Shown piece after piece: positions 1-6,067 of a DNA stretch of 10,411 bases. The notes beneath the pieces were generated by a model. The model was not told the DNA's origin, searched no databases, and was given only the letters and a program-made list of their open reading frames with translations. The stretch's first letter is position 1. Each line of letters opens with the position of its first letter. The translations under genes and the position numbers were made by a program. Source of the stretch: an uncultured Prosthecobacter sp. (lineage in GTDB: Bacteria; Verrucomicrobiota; Verrucomicrobiia; Verrucomicrobiales; Verrucomicrobiaceae); the NCBI GenBank assembly GCA_937941745.1, contig CALDGV010000205.1, positions 1 to 10,411 on the forward strand, read 5' to 3'.

Positions 1-140
1 GGCTTAACATGATGAAACACCGTGATCTGGAAACCTTTCGATTTTAGATGGTGCGCAGCTTGACTCCATAACATCTCCGAACCCCCACTTCCTGCCCGGT
101 GCAGCGTGACAAAACCCACATGATTGCCTTTTGAACTCAT
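1..140 (-). CDS. Glycosyltransferase, GT4-like N-terminus (partial, runs off left edge)
   Basis: Only the first 46 codons, plus two bases of the next, are in the window. Reading begins at the ATG at 140-138, and an in-frame TGA six codons upstream (156-158) fixes this as the first ATG. The peptide has a short beta strand (GFVTLHRAG), then the glycine-rich motif GSGGSEMLWSQAA at about residues 18-29, then an amphipathic helix and a second strand (GFQITVFHHVK). This beta-loop-alpha-beta layout with a GGSE/LWS motif is typical of the first Rossmann half of family 4 (GT-B fold) glycosyltransferases, which transfer a sugar from a nucleotide donor on the cytoplasmic side. It follows the third methyltransferase after 42 bases and continues the polysaccharide operon. 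No clear ribosome binding site is visible. Donor and acceptor cannot be told from this fragment. Confidence 0.75.
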   Translation of the reverse strand, partial: MSSKGNHVGFVTLHRAGSGGSEMLWSQAAHHLKSKGFQITVFHHVK

Positions 141-182
141 ATAACAAACCAGGGATCACCTGTAGGATTGCCGGATTGATTG

Positions 183-938
183 TCAGACCGCGCGGACGAC
201 AAAGCCCAGACCGATGTATAAACGATGCTTGGCCAAATCGGCCGTCGCTACGCGATTAGCTCCGAATACCGCATCACACTGTCGATGCCACCATGCACGA
301 TGCTTCACAAGCGCAAAGCGGAGAGGCCAGAGACAGGCACCGAAAAGAGTGCGCGATTTTACTTTGGGAAAGGCCTGCTCAAGCAGGAACATGACAGCCC
401 TCGGGCCTGTTGTTAATTTCCACACTTCGATGACCTCGAAACGGTGTCGGGCCAATTCACGCGCCAGACCGGAATCGGTCCAGCGATGAAAATCATTCGG
501 ACATCCATGATCTTCAAAAATGCCATGGGTGGTGAGCACCATCCTACCACTAGCCTTCAGCAAGCGGCGTGCTTCACGCAAATACGATGAGGGGTCCGGC
601 ACATGTTCCAGAACCTGGCTGGAAAGCAAAAGATCAAAAGTCTCGGATTCAATCGGCAGCGCCGTCACTTCATCACCAGGTATGATCTCATAGTCCACCT
701 GAGGGGTGCCTGGCAAGTCTGCGCGTAAATACTCCGCGGCGGGAAAAAGACTGCGATAGGGAGATCCGCCGCAGCCAAAATCCAGCACGCGCATGGCTTT
801 GCCGTCCGCAACCCGGTTCATCGCCAATCTTAAGTCGCTGAGGTGAAGGTATAAATCTTCTCCAGGACTGGGATGCAGCCGCTGCTGAAGATAAATTTCT
901 TCACTTAACGACGGTAGGATTGAGGCGGGAGCGGGCAT
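183..938 (-). CDS. Class I SAM-dependent methyltransferase (Methyltransf_11 type)
   Basis: A 251-residue protein with a seven-strand Rossmann methyltransferase core. Motif I is VLDFGCGGSPY at residues 51-61. The acidic residue expected to bind the SAM ribose is D74 in RADLPG. The FDLLLSSQVLEHV stretch (101-113) is the motif II region of the UbiE/Methyltransf_11 group. FHRWTDSGLARELA (150-163) is the usual lead-in to the last core strands, and a hydrophobic C-terminal helix region follows. The substrate is unknown; its place in a glycan cluster suggests a sugar or a glycan end. It starts 13 bases after the previous gene with no recognisable Shine-Dalgarno, so translational coupling is likely. 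M40 or M49 are less likely starts, because the upstream stretch also looks coding and M49 would sit right at motif I. Family call firm, function open. Confidence 0.88.
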   Translation of the reverse strand: MPAPASILPSLSEEIYLQQRLHPSPGEDLYLHLSDLRLAMNRVADGKAMRVLDFGCGGSPYRSLFPAAEYLRADLPGTPQVDYEIIPGDEVTALPIESETFDLLLSSQVLEHVPDPSSYLREARRLLKASGRMVLTTHGIFEDHGCPNDFHRWTDSGLARELARHRFEVIEVWKLTTGPRAVMFLLEQAFPKVKSRTLFGACLWPLRFALVKHRAWWHRQCDAVFGANRVATADLAKHRLYIGLGFVVRAV

Positions 939-951
939 TTTGTGGGAATGG

Positions 952-1869
952 TTAGGTTGGTATTCTCTTCAGAACCACCAGGAGCGTGTGTGCACGGGAG
1001 ACCCAAGGAACCCTTAGAAGACTCAAAAGCCAGAAAAGCAACGCTCCGCGTCGACCTTTGGGAAATGTCGGGGTGCCATCAAGGCAACGCCGACGTTCGC
1101 GATTCAGAATGCCATTGAATCGCCGCCAATCATTCGGCTCATAGGCCATACGGACGACTTTGAAACCGATTTTTTCCGCCAACGAATGCATGGCTTGCGC
1201 AGACCATTGAGTGTAGTGGTGAGGTGGCCAGCACAAGGGCTCCATAGTGCGGCCAAGCATTGTGTCGTGTGCAGGCACTGCCAGAATCAAGTGATTGGGC
1301 TTGAATTGTTCTATTTGGGCTTGGAGCCAGATCACGGGATGATGCACATGTTCCAAAGTTTGTAGAGAAACCAGTGTGTCTACATGTCGGTTTTGAGCTT
1401 CAATGTCAGCCGGATGATAAACGGATAACCCCTCCTTTTTAGCATTGGCGATGGCGGCAGCGTTCAAGTCTGTGCCAATCATTTTCATGCCGGCTTTCAT
1501 AGCCTCACGGACCAGCCAACCATCACCACAACCTACATCCACCGCTGATTCGCCTCCTATTTCCAAGAGAATTTGGAGTGCTTCGAGTTTGTCCCAAGAG
1601 CCTGGGTTGTAATAGTGTGGAAACGAAGAAAGCCTCTCGTAAAAATCTGATTCGCCCAGATGGCAGGGGGAATACCATCGAAGTCCTGAAGTTTTACAAA
1701 AATATTCGGTTACAGGATGTGTGAAGTACTTTTGCTTTAGCTCTGGAGTGAGAGGAAACTTGCAATAGTCGTTATATGCTTGAAAAAGTTCTTCCGGCTG
1801 ACGAGTCCGCAGTGAGCGTCCTGGCTTCCCAGTGATCGGGCATGTTTCGGATTCGGATATTTTGCTCAT
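952..1869 (-). CDS. Class I SAM-dependent methyltransferase (Methyltransf_23 type)
   Basis: A 305-residue protein. The first ~95 residues form a leader domain beginning CPITGKPG, which resembles the degenerate zinc-ribbon start found on many glycan-cluster methyltransferases, here without a full set of cysteines. The catalytic core has motif I AVDVGCGDGWL (109-119), ribose-binding D134 in IGTDLN, the LQTLEHVHHP segment (169-178) and the strand HLILAVPAHD (193-202). HHYTQWSAQAM (217-227) resembles the acceptor-side region of this group. The ATG at 1869 overlaps the TGA of the preceding gene by one base (TGATG), so translation is probably coupled; a weak GGAG lies about 10 bases upstream. It is not a close paralogue of the neighbouring methyltransferases, since the motif I regions differ. 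Substrate unknown, likely a sugar of the exported polysaccharide. Confidence 0.88.
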   Translation of the reverse strand: MSKISESETCPITGKPGRSLRTRQPEELFQAYNDYCKFPLTPELKQKYFTHPVTEYFCKTSGLRWYSPCHLGESDFYERLSSFPHYYNPGSWDKLEALQILLEIGGESAVDVGCGDGWLVREAMKAGMKMIGTDLNAAAIANAKKEGLSVYHPADIEAQNRHVDTLVSLQTLEHVHHPVIWLQAQIEQFKPNHLILAVPAHDTMLGRTMEPLCWPPHHYTQWSAQAMHSLAEKIGFKVVRMAYEPNDWRRFNGILNRERRRCLDGTPTFPKGRRGALLFWLLSLLRVPWVSRAHTLLVVLKRIPT

Positions 1870-2570
1870 CAGGCGTTGACTCCCGCAGGCCGATTGTGTG
1901 TTTTACCCTTAATCCAGTAGGCTTGATATGCGCCGGCGCGTTCCAGCATAGGTTTGAGATTGCGGCGTGCGCAAAAATCGTAAAAAGCCTCTCGGCAACC
2001 TTCCCAATAGCCGAAATCGTCCAAAATCACGACACCGCCCGGCTCAATGCGATCATAGAAAGTGTCCAGACAAAGTGTTACGCTCGAGTGCCAGTCAGCA
2101 TCAATGTGGATCAGCGCCACCTTTTCAGGGAGAGGAGCAGTGAAAGTCTTTTCAAACCAACCCTTTCGAATCAGGGTTTGTGTTTCTGGCACGCCACACT
2201 GACGTAAGACCTCTTTCACTGAAGATTCGGAACCCACGCACTTGCCTATCCATTCCACGGCCTCGGCACCATCCTCCTCGGTGGTTTCCGGCATTCCTTC
2301 AAAGGAATCATAAAGCCAGAGTTTTCTAGATTGGAGGCTGATTACACTCCCAAGCAGAGCCGCTGTGCCTCCATTGCAGACACCGCACTCAACGATGTCG
2401 CCTTGGATTTTCTTCTCGAGCAAGTACTCTGAGAGCGACAAGAGTGATTCCAGTGCTTCACGAGTGCACATAGTATGCTTACGCACAGCCAAGAGACGCG
2501 GGTCTAGCCTCTCGGTTTTTGCTGATTTACGCTTGATGGCTGAAAAGATTCGGAGGGGGAGTGCTCTCAT
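1869..2570 (-). CDS. TylF/MycF-family O-methyltransferase
   Basis: A 233-residue protein, close to the usual length of the macrocin O-methyltransferase (TylF/MycF) family, whose known members methylate sugar hydroxyls in a Mg-dependent reaction. Visible motifs are GDIVECGVCNGGTA (57-70, SAM binding), LYDSFEGMPET (86-96, with the acidic ribose ligand D88), LIHIDADWHSS (153-163) and GGVVILDDFGYW (178-189). The aspartates in HIDAD and LDDF match the metal-binding and catalytic positions of the family. I chose the ATG at 2570 rather than the longer reading from 2681. It forms a 4-base ATGA overlap with the wzt stop, and the 37 extra residues would lie wholly inside wzt and look unlike the family. 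A methylated sugar hydroxyl on the exported glycan is the likely product, by inference. Confidence 0.9.
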   Translation of the reverse strand: MRALPLRIFSAIKRKSAKTERLDPRLLAVRKHTMCTREALESLLSLSEYLLEKKIQGDIVECGVCNGGTAALLGSVISLQSRKLWLYDSFEGMPETTEEDGAEAVEWIGKCVGSESSVKEVLRQCGVPETQTLIRKGWFEKTFTAPLPEKVALIHIDADWHSSVTLCLDTFYDRIEPGGVVILDDFGYWEGCREAFYDFCARRNLKPMLERAGAYQAYWIKGKTHNRPAGVNA

Positions 2571-3835
2571 GATTTTTCGGTTTGTTCGATCTGCCAGGTC
2601 CAATCCTCCAGGTATTTGCAAGATCCTTCCTGCCATGCCCACTCTCGGTGTTTGCCATGCATGACCAGATGGAAGGGGCAAATAGCCTCCACGGATTCAG
2701 TCATTGATTTGGATCGTGAGTCCGCCAAGTAAGTGGTGATCGTATATTGTCCCATGTAAAGCCGTGGGTTGGGCAGGCAGCACTCCAATCGATGCAGGCC
2801 AGGTCTGCGCAGCATTGCTTGCTCGGAATCAAAAACCCACGCGTGAATTATTGGCTGGCGCAAAGAGTCCAGAATGTGAAAAGAGAAGGAGGCATTGAGC
2901 AGCGGTTCCGGCGTCCAAATTTCAAAGGCAAAGCGGAGCGGTTGCCCATAGACATGCGTGCCGCCAGGCTCTGAAGTGATGACTCGGGCAGACACCACAT
3001 GCGCCTCCGGACCTTCTTTGGCATCAGCCTCATAACCCTCACCAGCACTGGCGGAACTGTCCAGATAGGCGGCGATAATCTCGGCTGGCAAACCCTCCAT
3101 CTTGCAACAGCCTTTTTCCATGAGGAGGCATCGTGTTGTCAGGGTTGATACTGCCTGCATGTTGTGACTAACAAACAATACAGTGCGTCCATCTTTGGTT
3201 GCCTCACCCATCTTCCCCAGGCACTTCTTCTGAAATTCCATGTCTCCGACCGCCAGCACTTCATCGATGATCAAAATCTCAGTCTGCAAATGCGCAGCTA
3301 CGGCAAAAGCAAGCCTCACATACATCCCGCTGCTGTAGTACTTTACTGGCGTATCAAGAAACTTTGCAACACCCGCAAATTCGACGATTTCATCAAAGCG
3401 TAGACGAATCTCTTGGCGATTCATGCCCAGAATCGCACCATTAAGGAAAATATTCTCCCTGCCACTTAGTTCAGGATGGAAGCCCGTGCCCACCTCTAAT
3501 AGAGAAGCCACCTTGCCACGGATTCGCACTTCGCCTTGTGTGGGTTCGGTAATGCGTGATAATACTTTTAGCAGAGTGCTCTTGCCAGCTCCATTACGTC
3601 CGACAATTCCCAGCACTTCGCCACGCTTTACTTCGAAATTCACGTTGCGCAGTGCCCAAAAATCCTCGCTGGTGGATTTCTGATTTCCACTTCGCATCCA
3701 GCGGAGCGGTGCGGATGCGATATGCTGAAGCTGCTCACTAAGGGTGTTGGGCTGTTTCTCCTTTCCCTGGCCTTGATGCGCGATCCGGTAGCATTTGCCC
3801 AGATCCTTTACGCTGATAACGGTGTCTGAGTTCAT
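2567..3835 (-). CDS. wzt: Polysaccharide ABC exporter ATPase with C-terminal Wzt-type domain
   Basis: A 422-residue ATP-binding subunit of the O-antigen/teichoic-acid export family. The nucleotide-binding domain has Walker A GRNGAGKST (79-87), the stretch LLEVGTGFHPELSGRENI (112-129) with Glu in place of the canonical Q-loop Gln (usual in this family), the divergent signature YSSGM (167-171), Walker B ILIIDEVLAVGD (187-198) and the H-loop histidine in SHNM (H224). About 150 residues follow the ATPase domain (from ~270), rich in predicted beta strands (for example LRFAFEIWTP, ASFSFHIL, QYTITTYL). This matches the Wzt C-terminal domain, which in E. coli O8/O9a recognises the modified chain end. 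The ATG overlaps the wzm TGA by four bases, as expected for partner subunits. It acts on the inner membrane face with Wzm to push a lipid-linked polysaccharide across. Confident. Confidence 0.95.
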   Translation of the reverse strand: MNSDTVISVKDLGKCYRIAHQGQGKEKQPNTLSEQLQHIASAPLRWMRSGNQKSTSEDFWALRNVNFEVKRGEVLGIVGRNGAGKSTLLKVLSRITEPTQGEVRIRGKVASLLEVGTGFHPELSGRENIFLNGAILGMNRQEIRLRFDEIVEFAGVAKFLDTPVKYYSSGMYVRLAFAVAAHLQTEILIIDEVLAVGDMEFQKKCLGKMGEATKDGRTVLFVSHNMQAVSTLTTRCLLMEKGCCKMEGLPAEIIAAYLDSSASAGEGYEADAKEGPEAHVVSARVITSEPGGTHVYGQPLRFAFEIWTPEPLLNASFSFHILDSLRQPIIHAWVFDSEQAMLRRPGLHRLECCLPNPRLYMGQYTITTYLADSRSKSMTESVEAICPFHLVMHGKHREWAWQEGSCKYLEDWTWQIEQTEKS

Positions 3836-4677
3836 ATGACGTCTGCGAAACTGCGTTCGGTCTTTCTAAAGTACCAGACGCCTGTTACCAGGAAGAGAAG
3901 AGTGACGACAATTGAAATGATCAGACCTTGGACATGCAAAGCGGCTCCGCCATGAATGACCCAGCGGAAGCCGTCAATTACTCCTACCAATGGATTGCAG
4001 GAATAAAGGGTGCGCCATTTTTCCGGTACAATGCTCGTACTGAAACCCACTGGGCAAACATAGGCACCCAACTGAATCAAAAATGGAACCACATGCTTAA
4101 AATCTCTGAATTTCACCATCAAGGCGGAGATCAGGAGACTCGGCCCTAATGATGCCAGCAGAGCAAACAGCACCAGCACAGGTAGCAACGCCATCCGCCA
4201 TGTTGGCATTACGCCATAATACAACATTACACCGAGCAGGAGTATGGCCGTAAACAAAAAATCCACCAATGCTACGCCAAGCGTGCTGCAGGGGATAATA
4301 AGGCGCGGAAAATAGACCTTGGATATCAAGTTGGAATTTGACACCAAGCTTTGAGTTCCGCCAAGAATAGCTCCAGAAAAAAGCTGCCACGGCACCATGC
4401 CTGCCAGCACCATCACGGGATAAGGCACCCCATCGGATGGAAATTTCCCGAGGCGGCTGAATAGAATGGTGAACACCAAGGTGTTTAAAGCAGGCCGTAG
4501 TAGAGCCCAAGTGCTCCCCGCCACTGTCTGTTTGTAGCGTATCAGAAGATCGCGCCAAGCTAGAAAGTACAACAGCTCTCGGTAGCTCCACAAATCCCTC
4601 CAATATCCAGCTTCATGCTGACCTGCTCGGATTAACGTTTCAGGCTCGTTATTTATGGTGCGCAGCTCCCTTGTCAT
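3832..4677 (-). CDS. wzm: Polysaccharide ABC-2 export permease
   Basis: A 281-residue integral membrane subunit of the Wzm/TagG ABC-2 family. A cytoplasmic N-terminus with the family's conserved interface helix (LWSYRELLYFLAWRDLLIRYKQT, about 29-51) leads into about six hydrophobic segments: roughly 58-76, 86-106, 133-155, 162-187, 195-212 and 250-269. KFPSDGVPYP (78-87), NANLI-like NSNLISKVYFPR (114-125) and the late WRTLYSCNPLVG segment (221-232) are characteristic of this permease family. It pairs with the Wzt ATPase immediately downstream. The ATG at 4677 lies inside the end of cysC, giving a 29-base overlap. No other Met or plausible alternative start precedes the conserved interface helix, so the overlap is probably real. 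No Shine-Dalgarno is visible before it. Export of an O-antigen-like, capsular or exopolysaccharide chain is the expected role. Confidence 0.95.
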   Translation of the reverse strand: MTRELRTINNEPETLIRAGQHEAGYWRDLWSYRELLYFLAWRDLLIRYKQTVAGSTWALLRPALNTLVFTILFSRLGKFPSDGVPYPVMVLAGMVPWQLFSGAILGGTQSLVSNSNLISKVYFPRLIIPCSTLGVALVDFLFTAILLLGVMLYYGVMPTWRMALLPVLVLFALLASLGPSLLISALMVKFRDFKHVVPFLIQLGAYVCPVGFSTSIVPEKWRTLYSCNPLVGVIDGFRWVIHGGAALHVQGLIISIVVTLLFLVTGVWYFRKTERSFADVI

Positions 4678-5350
4678 AACTATTGGAATCCAATACCATT
4701 TTGGAAAGTAAATCTAAGCACAGGTTTAATGGCTTTAGGTCAGTTCGTAATTCCAAATCTGGGTTAGATGGAGCCTCATAGGGGGAGTCAATCCCAGTGA
4801 ACCCCTGAATTTTTCCCTGACGGGCTTTGTGGTAGAGGCCTTTTGGGTCTCGATTTTCACACACATCCAATGGAGCGTTTACATATATTTCCAAGAAATT
4901 AATGCCACGCCGGATACATGACTCGCGAACAAGCTTGCGATCCGCTGCGAAGGGAGAAATTAGTGAGCAGATGACGATCAGGCCAGCTTGAGCCATGAGG
5001 CACGCTACTTCTCCTGTGCGGCGGATGTTCTCTGTGCGGTCGCTTGAGCTGAATCCCAGGTCGCAGCACAGGCCATGTCGAAGGTTGTCACCATCAAGGA
5101 TGTAGGAGGCGCGGCCCAGTTCATGCAGCCGCGCATCAAGGCCCACGGCCATGGTGGATTTCCCGGATCCGGAGAGTCCGGTCATCCAGATCACGGCTCC
5201 GCGTTGCCCGAGACGCTCGGCACGCATCGCATCAGTCACGCGGGTTATTGTCCAGGTGATGTGCGTCGATTCGGGCAAGCTGCCGCCCTTGGTCGTGGCC
5301 GGAGCGGCGGGACCTGAGGCGAGGGATGGGGTGTTGGAGGTTCCGCTCAC
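4649..5350 (-). CDS. cysC: Adenylylsulfate (APS) kinase
   Basis: APS kinase phosphorylates adenosine 5'-phosphosulfate with ATP to give PAPS, the universal sulfate donor. Visible motifs are P-loop GLSGSGKST (58-66), the APS-binding DGDNLRHGL (86-94), DRTENIRR (104-111), SLISPFAADR (129-138, S132 aligning with the family's phospho-serine), DPKGLYHKA (168-176) and FTGIDSPYEAP (184-194). It is 233 residues against about 200 for E. coli CysC; the extra length is a low-complexity N-terminus rich in Ser, Pro, Ala and Thr. The GTG at 5350 is the longest start. A TTG at 5278 (residue 25) would give 209 residues, closer to the family, and still keep the conserved Trp before the P-loop. No ATP sulfurylase adjoins it, so supply of PAPS for glycan sulfation is more likely than sulfate assimilation, by inference. 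Base composition changes sharply within the gene. Confidence 0.93.
   Translation of the reverse strand: MSGTSNTPSLASGPAAPATTKGGSLPESTHITWTITRVTDAMRAERLGQRGAVIWMTGLSGSGKSTMAVGLDARLHELGRASYILDGDNLRHGLCCDLGFSSSDRTENIRRTGEVACLMAQAGLIVICSLISPFAADRKLVRESCIRRGINFLEIYVNAPLDVCENRDPKGLYHKARQGKIQGFTGIDSPYEAPSNPDLELRTDLKPLNLCLDLLSKMVLDSNSYDKGAAHHK
4649..5350. other. GC-composition switch inside cysC
   Basis: Counting by hand, 4681-4920 (3' part of cysC) is about 43% GC and 5101-5340 (5' part) about 67%, with intermediate values of about 52-60% between them. The rest of the polysaccharide genes to the left resemble the low side and the regulator, ATPase and helicase to the right resemble the high side. 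The border between backbone-like and cluster-like DNA therefore falls inside a reading frame that is intact. See the findings. Confidence 0.6.
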
Positions 5351-5374
5351 GAAAAGAGGCGGAGGCTGAAGATG

Positions 5375-5902
5375 TCAGAGGAGCTGCTCCAGCAGCCGGC
5401 TGGAGAGGATGGCATCAAGCTTGGTATGCAGGTCCCGTGCCGCTTTGAGGCGGCTGCGGACGTTCTGAATGGATTCGGAGGTCTTGTGGCTGGCGTCCTT
5501 TTCATCGGCCTCCAGCGTGCGGGCAATCTGACTGCCCGCAGAGCCGAGCTTTTTGCGAATGCCGGGCAGAAGGCCCTCCCGCACGATCACGCGGAAGTCG
5601 GGTTGAGCTTCGTAGAAGTCCCGCCGGTCACCTTCCACGGGCCGGAGCAGCACGGCCTGCCATTCCTTCAGCTGGCGGATGGTGGTGCTGGCGCTGGCCT
5701 TGCTGATCTTCAGACGGGCGGCAATTTCTTCCAGGCTGAGGGGGCCGGGCTCCAGGTAGAGCAGGGCAAACATGCGCCCGATCAGCCGCCCCAGGCCGAA
5801 TGCGTGGGTCGTGTTGCCCCCAGCCTCGATGAACCTCCGAACCTCCCGATCCCACGAAGCGGGACGGGAAGGGGTGCTGGGGCTTGAGGCGGCCGCGGGC
5901 AT
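5375..5902 (-). CDS. GbsR/MarR-family transcriptional repressor
   Basis: A 175-residue winged-helix regulator. The region GLGRLIGRMFALLYLEPGP (36-54) is the GbsR-type helix preceding the HTH. The HTH itself is LSLEEIAARLKISKASASTTIRQLKEW (55-81), followed by a basic wing (LRPVEGDRRDFYEA, 86-99). The rest (about 105-175) is helical with heptad-like spacing, fitting the dimerisation arm of the family. GbsR of Bacillus is a repressor of choline/betaine genes; members elsewhere regulate other loci, and the ligand here is unknown. The start is secure: an in-frame TGA lies two codons upstream (5906-5908) and there is no other Met before residue 44. A palindrome overlaps this ATG, so the gene probably represses itself and the operon behind it. 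cysC follows after 24 bases in the same frame. The gene has the high GC of the right-hand block. Confidence 0.88.
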   Translation of the reverse strand: MPAAASSPSTPSRPASWDREVRRFIEAGGNTTHAFGLGRLIGRMFALLYLEPGPLSLEEIAARLKISKASASTTIRQLKEWQAVLLRPVEGDRRDFYEAQPDFRVIVREGLLPGIRKKLGSAGSQIARTLEADEKDASHKTSESIQNVRSRLKAARDLHTKLDAILSSRLLEQLL

Positions 5903-5924
5903 CGTTCAGAAATTTCTAAACGAT
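5901..5924. promoter_or_regulatory. Putative operator: 24-bp near-perfect palindrome at the repressor start
   Basis: On the + strand the half-site ATCGTTCAGAAA is followed directly by TTTCTAAACGAT. Eleven of twelve base pairs match; only positions 5907 and 5918 do not. The right side overlaps the last two bases of the candidate -10 box and the left side includes two bases of the regulator's start codon. A homodimeric winged-helix repressor made from the adjacent gene would be expected to bind such a symmetric AT-rich-centred site. I estimate about 0.02 such palindromes by chance in a window of this size, before considering its position. Confidence 0.75.
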
Positions 5925-5950
5925 CATGCCGAGTCTGCTGGAGCTGGCAA
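5923..5950 (-). promoter_or_regulatory. Candidate sigma70-type promoter for the regulator-polysaccharide operon
   Basis: On the minus strand TTGCCA (5950-5945, five of six matches to the -35 consensus) is followed after 16 bases by CATGAT (5928-5923, four of six to the -10 consensus). Initiation about seven bases further on would fall near 5916, inside the palindromic operator, leaving a leader of only about 14 bases without a Shine-Dalgarno. The -10 match is modest and other starts in 5951-6067 cannot be excluded. Confidence 0.45.
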
Positions 5951-6067
5951 GAGCCTTCCTGCGGAATGTTTTGCTGCATGAAGCAGACACCTTTAGCCTG
6001 AGCAGGGATTCCGCTGGTCTTGCCCAAGATCTGTCGGCCAGGGACGGAATGCCTGGGCTGGATGCTT

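Noticed and set aside
48..60. 13-base identical word shared with 4655-4667 (ATGGTGCGCAGCT)
   Set aside because: About one such pair is expected by chance in 10 kb. The two sites lie in unrelated coding contexts with no longer similarity around them.
2571..2681. 37-residue N-terminal extension of the TylF-like methyltransferase
   Set aside because: It lies entirely within the wzt 3' end, has no resemblance to the family, and the ATG at 2570 gives a perfect ATGA junction and the usual family length.
5372..5887. 171-codon open frame on the + strand opposite the regulator
   Set aside because: It mirrors a well-supported winged-helix gene in GC-rich DNA, has no recognisable domain and looks like an antisense shadow. 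The same holds for the long + strand frames at 7568-8116 and 9762-10196 and for the out-of-frame minus strand readings at 4097-4603, 7257-7874 and 9142-9756.
6014..6050. Possible terminator hairpins between the HerA-like gene and the regulator
   Set aside because: The only inverted repeats I found have five-base stems (such as TCTTG/CAAGA and CCAGG/CCTGG) and no T run follows them on the minus strand, so I do not call a terminator.
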